Source: an uncultured Rhizobium sp.
GTDB lineage: Bacteria > Pseudomonadota > Alphaproteobacteria > Rhizobiales > Rhizobiaceae
Assembly (NCBI GenBank): GCA_945952045.1
Contig: CAMFHE010000001.1
Span: 1 to 64,000 of the forward strand
DNA length: 64,000 nucleotides
Direction: 5' to 3'
The notes under the pieces are model-generated. The model was given only the letters and a program-made list of their open reading frames with translations. It ran no database searches and had not been told where the DNA came from. Position 1 is the stretch's first letter; each line of letters starts with the position of its first letter. This document shows, piece after piece, positions 36,936 to 47,703 of this stretch. The translations under genes and the position numbers were made by a program.

Positions 36936-38447
36936 TCAGGCGGCGGCAAGGCGGGCGGTGTCGAACCAGTCGGCGAAGGCCGCACGTTCGGCTTCCGTCA
37001 GGTGCAGGTAATGTTTCGTGCGGCGATACAGGATGTCGTTTGCCGTCTGCGCCCATTCGCTGGCGACCAGATAGCGCGCCTCAGCCTCATAGAACTGGCC
37101 GCCGAAATGCCGGCCGAGACCTGCGAGGCTATTGGCATTGCCAACGACTGTTTTCGTGCGCGTGCCGTAAAGCCGGCCGTAGTGCTGCACGAGTTTGCGC
37201 GGCATCCAGCCGTAGGTGTCGCGCAGGCTGTTGGCGAAGGTTTCATAGTCGGCATTCGGCATGTCGCCGCCGGGTAGCGCCGCCTTCTCGGTCCAGTCGC
37301 CGCCCATCGTCGGGAAAACATGCTTGAGGCGCTGCATGCCGCGCTCGGCAAGCTCGCGGAACGTGGTGATCTTGCCGCCGAAGACATTGAGCAGCGGCGC
37401 GCCGCCGGTCTCGTCGAGATCGAAGACATAGTCGCGGGTAACGGCGGAGGGGTTGCCCTTACCGTCGTCGAACAGCGGCCGCACGCCGGAGAAGGAATGC
37501 AGCACGTCCTGCCGCCGCAGCTTCTCCTTGAAGTAGCGGTTGACCGCCTTCAGGAGGTAATCGATCTCCGCCTCGTCGGCCGAAACGTCCTCGGCACGGC
37601 CTTCATAGGCGATGTCGGTGGTACCGATCAGCGCCTTGTCGCCCTCATAAGGGTTGATGAAGATGACGCGCTTGTCGTGGTTCTGCACCAGATAGGCGTT
37701 GGAGCCAGCCCAGAATTTCGGAACGATGATGTGGCTGCCCTTGACGAGGCGCACATTGCGCGTCGAATTCGAGCCGGCCACACGGTTGATGACGTCGGAC
37801 ACCCAGGGGCCGGCGCAGTTGACCAGACATTTGGCGCGGAAGCTGCGGGTCTCACCGGTGACGCTGTTCTTGGTCGTCACCGACCATGCGCCGTTTTCGC
37901 GCCGGGCGGAGACGGCGGGCGAGCGGGTCAGGACGACGGCGCCCTTTTCGGCCGCGCCGATCGCATTGAGCGTCACGAGGCGGGCATCGTCCACCCAGCA
38001 ATCGGAATATTCGAAACCACGGGTGTACTGGTCGAGGATCGGCGTGCCCTCGGGGTCGCGCTTCAGGTCCAGCGTGCGCGTGCCCGGCAGCTTCTTGCGT
38101 CCGCCGAGGTGATCGTAGAGGAACAGGCCGAGGCGGACGAGCCAGGCGGGGCGATCCTCAGGGCTATGCGGCAGCACGAAGCGCATCGGCCAGATGATAT
38201 GCGGCGCGGCGTTGAGCAGCACTTCGCGCTCGATCAGCGCTTCGCGCACTAGGCGGAACTCGTAATATTCGAGATAGCGCAATCCGCCATGCACCAGCTT
38301 GCCGGAACGCGAGGAGGTTCCTTCGGCAAGGTCGTCCTTTTCGCAGAGCACGACCTTCAGCCCGCGTCCCGCCGCGTCGCGGGCAATGCCGGCGCCGTTG
38401 ATACCGCCGCCGATCACGAAGAGGTCAATAAGCTCGGGCTCGTTCAT
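36936..38447 (-). CDS. eryB: D-erythritol 1-phosphate dehydrogenase EryB
   Basis: A 503-residue GlpD-family flavoprotein oxidising D-erythritol 1-phosphate to D-erythrulose 1-phosphate. FAD-binding motifs are VIGGGINGAGIARDAAGRG at the N-terminus and the GlpD signature KLVHGGLRYLE; the C-terminal GlpD domain is complete. GlpD enzymes are peripheral inner-membrane proteins that reduce quinone. GAAGGAGAACG precedes the ATG at 38447. It lies between eryA (50 bases) and eryC. A second, more distant GlpD-like gene is encoded at 47.7-49.4 kb. Confidence 0.94.
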   Translation of the reverse strand: MNEPELIDLFVIGGGINGAGIARDAAGRGLKVVLCEKDDLAEGTSSRSGKLVHGGLRYLEYYEFRLVREALIEREVLLNAAPHIIWPMRFVLPHSPEDRPAWLVRLGLFLYDHLGGRKKLPGTRTLDLKRDPEGTPILDQYTRGFEYSDCWVDDARLVTLNAIGAAEKGAVVLTRSPAVSARRENGAWSVTTKNSVTGETRSFRAKCLVNCAGPWVSDVINRVAGSNSTRNVRLVKGSHIIVPKFWAGSNAYLVQNHDKRVIFINPYEGDKALIGTTDIAYEGRAEDVSADEAEIDYLLKAVNRYFKEKLRRQDVLHSFSGVRPLFDDGKGNPSAVTRDYVFDLDETGGAPLLNVFGGKITTFRELAERGMQRLKHVFPTMGGDWTEKAALPGGDMPNADYETFANSLRDTYGWMPRKLVQHYGRLYGTRTKTVVGNANSLAGLGRHFGGQFYEAEARYLVASEWAQTANDILYRRTKHYLHLTEAERAAFADWFDTARLAAA

Positions 38448-38497
38448 CTCGTTCTCCTTCAACGCCTGCCCGCGAAGGGGGCGCAATCATCGTTTTT

Positions 38498-40048
38498 TCA
38501 GCGCGCGGCCAGGATGTCCCAGGCTGGCGCAATGCCGCGTCGTACCGTCGAATAGCCGGCGAAGAGGCGTGTCATGCGTTCGATTTCGTCCGGATTGGGT
38601 CGCTCGGCCTCGCCGAGTTCCGGGGTAACCCAGTCGGCAATGCAATCATCCATGCTGCGATAGGCGCCGATGGCGACGGCCGCCATCATCGAGGCGCCGG
38701 CGGCTCCCGCTTCCTCGCGCGTGCTGACACGCACCGGCGCGCCAAGGGCAGCGCCGAGCGTGGCGCGCAGCGAGGCCGAGCGGGCAGCGCCGCCGCTGAC
38801 GCGCAGTTCGGAGGGCAGGGCGCCCATGGCGGCGTAGCAATCGCGCGTCGCCATGCCGAGCCCCTCGACGACAGCCCGCACCAGATCGGGATAGCGGTGG
38901 CGGCTGGCAAGGCCGGTAAAATTCGCCCGCGCCCGGGCATTGACGAACGGGCCGCGCTCGCCGGCCTCGGAAATATAGGGATGATAGAGAATATTGCCGG
39001 GTTTGCTGGCCGCGATCCACTGGTCGACGCGGCCGATCATGTCGTTGAGGCCGACGCTGACGCCGAACTCGCCGAGCAGATCGGCGCCAAGCTGCAGCAG
39101 CCAGTCGAGATTGATCGTCGCGCCCATATTGGTCTGCACCTGGGTGACGATGCCGGGGATCGGCAAGGCGATGACATAGCCGGTGCGTTCGGCATTCAGC
39201 ACGACGTCGGCGACCGATTTCGCCTGAAGATGCACGCCGGTCGAGCCGATAGCGGAGCAGGCGGCATTGCGGCCTTCGCTGCGCACGCCCGCACCCAGGG
39301 CCGTCATGCACATATCGACATAACCGAGGCAAACCGGCGTGCCGGCCTTCAGGCCGGATGCGGCAGCGGCCTGCGCCGTCAGCGGATGGGTCGTTTCGGT
39401 GCCTTCGATCACCTCCGGCAGCAGGCTGCGTCGGTGCCGTAGGCCGAGGGCGGCGAGCACGTCGTCATCATAGGCGCGGGTGCGGAAATTGCCGAAAGTG
39501 AAGCTGACTTCGGACGGATCGGTCGCGCGCACGCCGGTGAGGTTCAGATAGAGCCAGTCCTTGCAATGCATCGCCGTTTCGGCGCCCGAAAGCAGGTCCG
39601 GGAAATAGCGATCCATATGCGCAAGCTGCGTGCCCTGCTGGCAGGTGTTGAGACCGGTGCCGGTCGCTTCGAAGCGCTTGCGGTCGGCATCGCTGGCGGC
39701 AAGCCGCTCGACAGTCGGCGCGGCGCGTGCATCGAGCCACAGCCATGCATCGCCCGCCGGCCGGTTGCCTGAGCCCACGAGCCACGTGCCGTCGCCCTGG
39801 GCGGTGACCGCAACTGCGGCGGTGCGTTCCGCAAGGCGCTCGACCTTTTCGGCGAGGCCGCGCAGCGCGCGCGTGCAATCCAGCCAGGTTTGATCGAGGG
39901 ATTGGGTGACGGAGCCGTCATCGCCGGTCTTGTAGGTGTTGCGCACGGAGGCGCTGGCGATCTGGCGGCCAGCCAGCGTGAAGGCGACGGCCTTCATCAC
40001 CGATGTGCCGGCGTCGATGCCGATGATCAGGTCGGCCGTCTCAGTCAT
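38498..40048 (-). CDS. eryA: erythritol kinase EryA
   Basis: A 516-residue FGGY carbohydrate kinase that phosphorylates erythritol to D-erythritol 1-phosphate, the first step of the pathway. The N-terminal domain has the phosphate motif IIGIDAGTSVMKAVAF and the likely catalytic aspartate region DAWLWLDARA; the C-terminal FGGY domain includes LRVSGGAARSASLRATLGAA. Start at 40048 (MTETADLIIG). First gene of the leftward eryABCD operon, facing a 777-base region shared with the divergent transporter operon. Confidence 0.94.
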   Translation of the reverse strand: MTETADLIIGIDAGTSVMKAVAFTLAGRQIASASVRNTYKTGDDGSVTQSLDQTWLDCTRALRGLAEKVERLAERTAAVAVTAQGDGTWLVGSGNRPAGDAWLWLDARAAPTVERLAASDADRKRFEATGTGLNTCQQGTQLAHMDRYFPDLLSGAETAMHCKDWLYLNLTGVRATDPSEVSFTFGNFRTRAYDDDVLAALGLRHRRSLLPEVIEGTETTHPLTAQAAAASGLKAGTPVCLGYVDMCMTALGAGVRSEGRNAACSAIGSTGVHLQAKSVADVVLNAERTGYVIALPIPGIVTQVQTNMGATINLDWLLQLGADLLGEFGVSVGLNDMIGRVDQWIAASKPGNILYHPYISEAGERGPFVNARARANFTGLASRHRYPDLVRAVVEGLGMATRDCYAAMGALPSELRVSGGAARSASLRATLGAALGAPVRVSTREEAGAAGASMMAAVAIGAYRSMDDCIADWVTPELGEAERPNPDEIERMTRLFAGYSTVRRGIAPAWDILAAR

Positions 40049-40825
40049 GGCGCGCACCTGCAGATCCCGCGACGGCATGCGCCGCTTCGCCTGATCCGGA
40101 ACAAAGCATTCGATCCTCCCGATCGTCTCTCACGAAAGCGCGCCTTCCTCCGGCCGCTTCGGCCGAGGCCATGTCGACCCCAGGGGGAATTTAACATGGA
40201 ACCGCAGACTTCACAAAAGAACATAACACAAAGTTATCGCATGTCGCGTAAAATTTTTCGCACCTAGAACTTTTTTTCAGCTATGATGCGGGTGTGGAAA
40301 AAGCGGCGGGTAGCCGCATTTTGGCCGACATGGACGATTTCCTGTTTGAGGCCTCTATCGAGAATTGTCGGCCGGTCTGGTTTTGAGATTGGATGCCGAC
40401 CTATTTTACCTAGAAAAATCAGTTAAATGAGGCTGATATTTCGCGCCTGTGCATTTGTATGGGGCTGATACAGCCTGTGCAGCCGGATTTTCGGTTTACG
40501 GAAAATCGACCACCGAAAATCAGCGTATCAAGATGTTTCCAGGTAAAAAGGCCGATTGACAGCTTGTGTTAAATTAACATATATAATGCGACATATCACA
40601 CACATATATCGCAATTGCGAAAAATTGTGCAGTGCAGCGCCGAGGTGGATGAGGAGATCCGGCCGGTGCCGCTTCAGGGAGGGGGTCATCATGACATGTT
40701 CTGTTTGGAAGACATCGACACCCGGCGTCAGCGCCATAGGTGTGTCTCTCGGCATGTTTTCGCCGCCGGCCATCGGCTGGCGCCTTCGCTGACGCTTCCA
40801 CCGTTCAATTTCAAGGTCGATCGAC
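40049..40825. promoter_or_regulatory. 777-bp divergent control region of the ery locus, no gene seen
   Basis: AT-rich for the window, without a convincing gene on either strand. It holds ATAACACAAAGTTAT (40223-40237, arms ATAAC/GTTAT) on the eryA side; GATTTTCGGT (40486-40495) and its complement ACCGAAAATC (40512-40521); and the palindrome TGTTAA-A-TTAACA (40567-40579) lying between promoter boxes on the transporter side. EryD and the DeoR protein encoded at 45.3 kb are the candidate ligands. Confidence 0.6.
40556..40587 (+). promoter_or_regulatory. putative promoter of the eryEFG-type operon
   Basis: TTGACA (40556-40561) and TATATA (40580-40585, 18-base spacing) or TATAAT (40582-40587, 20-base spacing) flank a 13-bp palindrome. 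The implied 5' leader is over 200 bases long. Confidence 0.55.
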
Positions 40826-41472
40826 ATGACTGACGCAACGTTTTCGAAATCGCCCCGGCCCGCGCGCAATTATCGCTGGTTTGGCATTGCCGCCGGCGTC
40901 GTGCTGGTGGGGGCGATGGCTTTCGACACGACCATCGTGCGCATCGGCTCGCAGGCCGATGTCCAGGTCCAGAAATTCTCGGCCGAAGCCTTCGGAGCCG
41001 AGCAGTTCCCGCTGATCAAGCAGAGCGTCGAGACGCGGGCGGTCGATGCGGCCGAGCTGGCAAAGGCAATCGCGGCCGACAAAAAGGCTGCCGGCGAGAA
41101 ATACGGTGTCGCGACGTCCGTCGGCCCGGTCTTTCCCGTGAAGTTCACCGGCCTCGCCGGCGAGCACAAGGCGAATTACAACGCGATCACGGTGGAGGGA
41201 CTTCCGCCCGAGTTGACGGTGCGCGTCCAGACCGGACCCGCCTTGAACGGCACGGATTTGCGCGATGCGACCGGCCAGATCGAGTTCGGCCAGTTCAAGA
41301 ACCAGATCGAGTATCAGGATGCGGGTTCGGCCATCAACAACGAGGTCAAAAAGGTCGTTCTGGCCGGCATCGATCCCGCAGCGCTGAACGGCAAGACCGT
41401 CACCATCATCGGCGCCTTCAAGCTGGTCAATCCGAAGAGCTGGATCGTCACCCCGGTGAGGCTCGACGTCAA

Positions 41473-41476
<4 letters not shown>
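40826..41476 (+). CDS. DUF2291 family protein linked to sugar ABC transporter
   Basis: A 216-residue protein with one N-terminal membrane segment (about 18-37) and a periplasmic domain. The block RVQTGPALNGTDLRD followed by FGQFKNQIEYQDAGSAIN is characteristic of DUF2291, a family that accompanies ribose-type ABC importers. Most relatives are annotated as lipoproteins, but this N-terminus has no lipobox cysteine, so a plain membrane anchor is likely. Its stop overlaps the ATPase start (ATGA), implying coupled production with the transporter. Function is unknown; an accessory role to the binding protein or permease is inferred from context. Confidence 0.82.
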
Positions 41477-43014
<1,538 letters not shown>

Positions 43015-43025
43015 GAGCGCCGAGC

Positions 43026-44066
43026 ATGTCAGTCACACCTGCAATCGACACCAAGGCGGCGACACGCGGCGGCAAGCGCAAGAAGAGCTTCGTCGAGCTG
43101 CTGTTCGAAGGCCGCGCCTTCTTCGCGCTGATCGCCATCGTCATCGTCTTCTCGCTGATGTCGCCGAACTATTTCACGGTCAGCAATTTCCTGATCATGG
43201 CGTCGCATGTCGCGATCTTCGGCCTGCTGGCCATCGGCATGCTGCTCGTCATCCTCAATGGCGGCATTGATTTGTCCGTCGGCTCGACGCTGGGCCTCGC
43301 CGGCGTCGTCGCTGGCTTCCTCATGCAGGGCGTGGCGCTGCCGCAGATCGGCTTCATCCTCTATCCCTCGGTCTGGGTGGTGGTGGTCCTCACCTGCCTG
43401 CTCGGCGCCGTCGTCGGCGCGGTCAATGGCGTGCTGATCGCCTATCTGCGTGTGCCGGCCTTCGTGGCGACGCTCGGCGTGCTCTATGTGGCGCGCGGTA
43501 TTGCGCTTTTGATGACCAACGGCCTGACCTACAACAATCTCGGCGGCCGCCCCGAACTCGGCAACACCGGTTTCGACTGGCTGGGTTTCAACCGTCTTGC
43601 CGGCGTGCCCATCGGCGTGCTCGTTCTTTTCCTCTTCGCCATCGCCAGCCATATTCTTCTGACGCGCACCGCTTTCGGCCGCTGGCTCTATGCCTCGGGC
43701 GGCAATGAGCGCGCGGCGGAACTGTCGGGCGTACCGGTCAAGCGGGTGAAGATCTCGGTCTACGTGCTGTCGGGCATCTGCGCCGCGGTCGCAGGCCTGG
43801 TTCTCTCCTCGCAGCTGACCTCCGCAGGCCCGACGGCCGGCACCACCTACGAACTGACGGCGATTGCCGCCGTCGTCATCGGCGGGGCGGCGCTGACGGG
43901 CGGTCGCGGTACGGTCATCGGCACCATGCTTGGCGCCTTCGTGATCGGCTTCCTCTCGGACGGCCTCGTGATCATCGGTGTCTCGGCTTACTGGCAGACG
44001 GTTTTCACCGGCGCCGTCATCGTCACCGCCGTTCTCTTGAACAGCATCAAATATGGCCGTCGCTGA
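43026..44066 (+). CDS. eryF: erythritol-type ABC transporter permease (RbsC-like)
   Basis: A 346-residue inner-membrane permease with about ten hydrophobic segments. RbsC-family signatures include LLVILNGGIDLSVGSTLGLAG, VPAFVATLGVLYVARGIALL and the cytoplasmic loop GNERAAELSGVPVKRVKI. It follows the ATPase by 11 bases. A leader of 117 bases separates it from the binding-protein gene. Confidence 0.9.
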   Translation: MSVTPAIDTKAATRGGKRKKSFVELLFEGRAFFALIAIVIVFSLMSPNYFTVSNFLIMASHVAIFGLLAIGMLLVILNGGIDLSVGSTLGLAGVVAGFLMQGVALPQIGFILYPSVWVVVVLTCLLGAVVGAVNGVLIAYLRVPAFVATLGVLYVARGIALLMTNGLTYNNLGGRPELGNTGFDWLGFNRLAGVPIGVLVLFLFAIASHILLTRTAFGRWLYASGGNERAAELSGVPVKRVKISVYVLSGICAAVAGLVLSSQLTSAGPTAGTTYELTAIAAVVIGGAALTGGRGTVIGTMLGAFVIGFLSDGLVIIGVSAYWQTVFTGAVIVTAVLLNSIKYGRR

Positions 44067-44183
44067 TTTGGCGACGCCTGCAGGAACTGACTGAAGCCGG
44101 GAGAGGCGGACCATCCAGTGGCCCGGCAGCGGAAAGTATTGCCGAAAATCGGCACAACCGGACTCAACAAAGGGAGTGAGACC

Positions 44184-45131
44184 ATGTTCAAAAAAGGTAT
44201 GCGTGTACTCTTTGCAGCAACTGCCGTGATGCCGCTGCTGTTCAGCTCGGCCTGGGCCGAAGGCCTGATCACTGTCATCGTCAACGATCCGTCGAACCCC
44301 TACTGGTTCACGGAAGGCGAAGTCGCCAAGGCAACCGCCGAGAAGCTGGGCTACACCGCCAATGTCGGCGCCCACAAGGGTGACACCAACACCGAAAGCA
44401 ACCTGATCGACACCGCGATCACCAACAAGTCGGTTGCCATCATCCTCGATCCGGCCAATGCCGACGGTTCGGTTGGCGCGGTCAAGAAGGCCGTTGCCGC
44501 AGGTATCCCGGTCATTCTCGTCAATGCCGAGATCAACCAGGAAGGCCTTGCCAAGGCGCAGCTCGTTTCCAACAACGCGCAGGGCGCCGCCATCGGTGCG
44601 CAGCAGTGGGTCGAAGCCGTTGGCGACAAGGGCAAGTATGCCGAACTCTTCGGCAACCCGGCCGACAACAATGCCGCAACCCGTTCGAACGGCTATGAAA
44701 CCGTTCTGACGCAGTATCCCGATCTGGTGAAGTCCGCCAAGGAAGTGGCCGATTGGGACCGCACCAAGGGTCATGCCAAGATGCAGTCCATGCTGCAGGC
44801 CAACCCTGACATCATCGGCGTCATCAGCGGCAATGACGAAATGGCTCTTGGCGCGATCGCAGCGCTCAAGGAAGCCGGCAAGCTCGCCCAGGTCAAGGTC
44901 GGCGGTTTCGACGGTTCGCCGGATGCTGTTGCCGCCATCAAGGCTGGCGAACTGCAGTACACCGTCCTGCAGCCGGTCGCCATCTTCTCGGAAGAAGCCG
45001 TCAAGCAGGCCGACAGCGTCATCAAGACCGGCAAGACCGGCGCTGCGACCGAAAAGCAGCTCTTCGATTGCCTGCTGATCACCAAGGACAATGTCGACAA
45101 GTACACCGCTCCCTTCGTCCTGAGCGAGTAA
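44184..45131 (+). CDS. eryG: erythritol-type periplasmic binding protein (RbsB-like)
   Basis: A 315-residue periplasmic receptor (Peripla_BP_4) with signal peptide ending SSAWA (residue ~24) and mature start EGLITVIVNDPSNPYWFTEG. Ligand-pocket elements NDPSNPYW, NAEINQEG and ISGNDEMALGA resemble RbsB. AAGGGAGTGAG precedes the ATG at 44184; the longer frame has no signal sequence. A small hairpin (GCCGA/TCGGC at 44141-44153) lies in its leader and a strong one follows its stop, so this gene may have its own mRNA segment. Confidence 0.9.
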   Translation: MFKKGMRVLFAATAVMPLLFSSAWAEGLITVIVNDPSNPYWFTEGEVAKATAEKLGYTANVGAHKGDTNTESNLIDTAITNKSVAIILDPANADGSVGAVKKAVAAGIPVILVNAEINQEGLAKAQLVSNNAQGAAIGAQQWVEAVGDKGKYAELFGNPADNNAATRSNGYETVLTQYPDLVKSAKEVADWDRTKGHAKMQSMLQANPDIIGVISGNDEMALGAIAALKEAGKLAQVKVGGFDGSPDAVAAIKAGELQYTVLQPVAIFSEEAVKQADSVIKTGKTGAATEKQLFDCLLITKDNVDKYTAPFVLSE

Positions 45132-45139
45132 ACCATCAC

Positions 45140-45164
45140 GGAAGCGCCCCTTCGGGGCGCTTCC
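45140..45164 (+). terminator. hairpin after eryG
   Basis: GGAAGCGCCCC and its complement form a perfect 11-bp stem with loop TTC, 8 bases after the stop. T-run absent, so it may stabilise the eryG message while allowing readthrough to the DeoR gene. Confidence 0.6.
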
Positions 45165-45257
45165 ACCCCTCGATCCGGCGACCCCGGGTCTCGCTTGGCA
45201 TTTTCCTTGCCGCCCGATACGAGATTACGAAAACTCGAAGCATGGCAGGGGCACCCC

Positions 45258-46097
45258 ATGAACAAGAAAGTCGACGTCAAGGAACTGCTTTCGGAGGAAC
45301 TGCCGAGCGACAGCCGGCATGCGCGCCAGCTCGTGCGCCGCCAGATGATCGCCGAGACGGTCATTGCCGAGGGCTCGATCCGCATCGAGGACCTCACCGA
45401 GCGCTTCGGCATCAGCCTGATGACAGCGCACCGCGATGTCGACGAACTCGTCAGCCGCGGCCTGTTCCGCAAGACGCGCGGCATCGTTTCCGCTGCGCCG
45501 ACCAGCCTCATCGAATCCTCCGACGTCTACCGCGCCACCAAGCAGGCCAAGGAAAAAAAGGCCGTCGCCAGGGCCGCGATGCAGTTCGTTGAGCCCGGTC
45601 AGGCGATCTTCATGGATGATGCCACGACCGTGCATGAGATGACCCGCTTCCTGCCGGCCAAGGTGCCGCTGACGGTTATCACCAACTCGCTGGTGCTGAT
45701 CAATGAGCTGAAGGAGGTCAGCGACCTCAACCTCATCTGTCTCGGCGGGCAATTCTACAATTGGTGCAATGCCTTCATGGGACATATCACCACCAATGAA
45801 ATTCGCCGGCTACGCGCCGACACCGTGTTCATGTCGCTCTCGGCCATCGTCGACGACGTCGTTTACCACCAGTCGCCGGAGACGGTGGAGACCAAGCGGG
45901 CGATGTTCGAAAGCGCCTCGAAGCGCGTGCTTCTCGCCGATCACAGCAAGTTCGAACGCCGCGCGCTGCATCATTTCGCGACGCTGCAGGAGTTCGACGC
46001 CGTCGTGGTCGACGAGGATATCCCGATTTCCCATTTGTCGCGCATGCGCTCGAAGGGGATCAACGTCATCGTGGCGGAGGGCGAGCGGCCCGGCTGA
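45258..46097 (+). CDS. DeoR-family transcriptional regulator
   Basis: A 279-residue DeoR-type repressor: HTH (about 30-85, with RIEDLTERFGISLMTAHRDVDEL) and a sugar-phosphate sensor domain with FMDDATTVHEM, VITNSLVLINEL, and the D-S-K element ADHSKFERRAL. It follows the transporter operon and precedes the second kinase/dehydrogenase pair. A DeoR-type eryR gene accompanies ery loci in other rhizobia, but that one is followed by tpiB-rpiB, which are missing here, so I leave the symbol open. It may serve the transporter, the second pair, or both. Confidence 0.9.
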   Translation: MNKKVDVKELLSEELPSDSRHARQLVRRQMIAETVIAEGSIRIEDLTERFGISLMTAHRDVDELVSRGLFRKTRGIVSAAPTSLIESSDVYRATKQAKEKKAVARAAMQFVEPGQAIFMDDATTVHEMTRFLPAKVPLTVITNSLVLINELKEVSDLNLICLGGQFYNWCNAFMGHITTNEIRRLRADTVFMSLSAIVDDVVYHQSPETVETKRAMFESASKRVLLADHSKFERRALHHFATLQEFDAVVVDEDIPISHLSRMRSKGINVIVAEGERPG

Positions 46098-46165
46098 CGG
46101 TTTCCGCTGCGGCGGATGACCCCATGCCGGTTGCCGTTCTCCTTTGCCGGAGAATGGAGACAGCA

Positions 46166-47689
46166 ATGCCCTGCATCATGGGTATAGACAGCGGCCTGAC
46201 GGTCACCAAGGCGGTTATCTTCGACGCGGACGGAACGGTGCTTGCCATCGCCCGCCGCCGCGTTCCGCAACTGATCCCGGCGCCGCAGCATGTCGAGCGC
46301 GATATGGACGGGTTGTGGAGCGCCACGGCCGACGCCATTCGCGAAGCGGTTGCCGCCTGCGGCCGTCCGGCCTCCGATATCGTTGCGATTGCCGCGACCG
46401 CCCATGGCGACGGCATCTATCTCCTCGACGAGGAAACGCGTCCGCTGGGCGCGGCGATCGTCTCGCTCGACACGCGCGCCGATGCGATTGCCGATGCGTG
46501 GAACGAAGGCGATGTCGGCGCGATGTCGCTGGAGCTGACCGGCCAGAAGCCGCATGCCTCCGCACCATCGGCAATCCTGCGCTGGGTTCGCGATCATCAG
46601 CCCGAGCGTTATGCCCGCATTGCCCATTTCATCGCCGCCAAGGACTGGCTGCGCTTCTGCCTCTGCGGAACCATCGGCACGGATCGCACCGAAGCCAGCA
46701 CCTCCTTCACCGACGTGCGAACGCAGGACTATGCCGAGGATGCGTTCCGGCTGTTCGGTCTTGACCGTCTCGCCGGTCGCCAGCCGCCGATAGCGGGCTC
46801 GACGGAGATCGTCGGCGGGGTGACCGCCGAGACGGCGCGCCTCACCGGGCTGATTGCCGGAACACCCGTGATGGCCGGCCTGCACGATGTCACCGCCTCG
46901 GCGCTCGGCATGGGCGGTTATGGCGAAGGCATGGTCGCCGTGATCGCCGGCACCTATTCGATCAACGAAACGGTGTCGCACGCTCCCAAGGTCGATGGCC
47001 GCTGGTTCTGCCGCAACGGCATCCTGCCCGGCGAATGGAACAGCATGTCGATCTCGCCGGCTTCGACGGCCAATTACGACTGGTTCATCGACCAGTTCTG
47101 CGCCGCCGATGCCCGGCGGGCAGAGATGGACGGCGGCAGTATTCATGCGGTCCTCGGCAAGGAGTTCGAAGCGGCGCGGGCGCGGCCGTCGAGCGCCTTC
47201 TTCCACCCCTATCTCTTCGGCTCGCCCTTTGGCGGCGCCTCCAGCGCCGGGTTCTATGGCCTCAACGCCTGGCATGATCGCGGCGATCTGGTGCGCGCCG
47301 TTCTCGAGGGCATAGCCTTCAATCATCGTGTCCATGTGGATGCGCTGCGCGACGGCTTTGCACCGACGACCGCGCGGCTGACCGGCGGTATCTCGCGCAA
47401 CCCCGCGATGGCCGGTCTGTTTGCCGACATTATTGGCCTTCCGGTCACCGCGACGGGCACGGAAGAGGCGGCGGCCTGGGGCGCGGCGCTTTGCGCCGGT
47501 GCGGGCGTCGGCCTCTTTGCCTCACCGACCGCCGATCCGCGTAATCTCGCAGCCATCGAAACCACCTATCAGCCGGATCCCGACCGGCAAAAAGCCTATG
47601 ACGAGAAATATCGCGTCTTCCTCGATCTCGCCGAGGCCATGAAGCCGCTCTGGCCGACGCTGCGGCGTCTTGGCGGCACGGCGCAATAA
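46166..47689 (+). CDS. FGGY-family carbohydrate kinase (second polyol/sugar kinase)
   Basis: A 507-residue FGGY kinase. N-terminal MGIDSGLTVTKAVIFDADG, the catalytic-aspartate region IVSLDTRADAIAD, GTYSINETVS and the C-terminal ARLTGGISRNPAMAGLFADI are visible. Start 46166 is supported by GGAGA upstream; it follows a small TTCTCC/GGAGAA hairpin. It is clearly different from EryA and closer to the xylulokinase/L-xylulose kinase branch. Paired with the GlpD-like gene 14 bases downstream it repeats the kinase-then-dehydrogenase logic of eryAB, suggesting a second polyol or its phosphate as substrate. Confidence 0.9.
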   Translation: MPCIMGIDSGLTVTKAVIFDADGTVLAIARRRVPQLIPAPQHVERDMDGLWSATADAIREAVAACGRPASDIVAIAATAHGDGIYLLDEETRPLGAAIVSLDTRADAIADAWNEGDVGAMSLELTGQKPHASAPSAILRWVRDHQPERYARIAHFIAAKDWLRFCLCGTIGTDRTEASTSFTDVRTQDYAEDAFRLFGLDRLAGRQPPIAGSTEIVGGVTAETARLTGLIAGTPVMAGLHDVTASALGMGGYGEGMVAVIAGTYSINETVSHAPKVDGRWFCRNGILPGEWNSMSISPASTANYDWFIDQFCAADARRAEMDGGSIHAVLGKEFEAARARPSSAFFHPYLFGSPFGGASSAGFYGLNAWHDRGDLVRAVLEGIAFNHRVHVDALRDGFAPTTARLTGGISRNPAMAGLFADIIGLPVTATGTEEAAAWGAALCAGAGVGLFASPTADPRNLAAIETTYQPDPDRQKAYDEKYRVFLDLAEAMKPLWPTLRRLGGTAQ

Positions 47690-47703
47690 CAGGATTCCCC
47701 ATC

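Noticed and set aside
40528..40869. 113-codon leftward frame in the ery control region
   Set aside because: It crosses the promoter, operator-like palindrome and the DUF2291 start, with no homology or ribosome-binding site.
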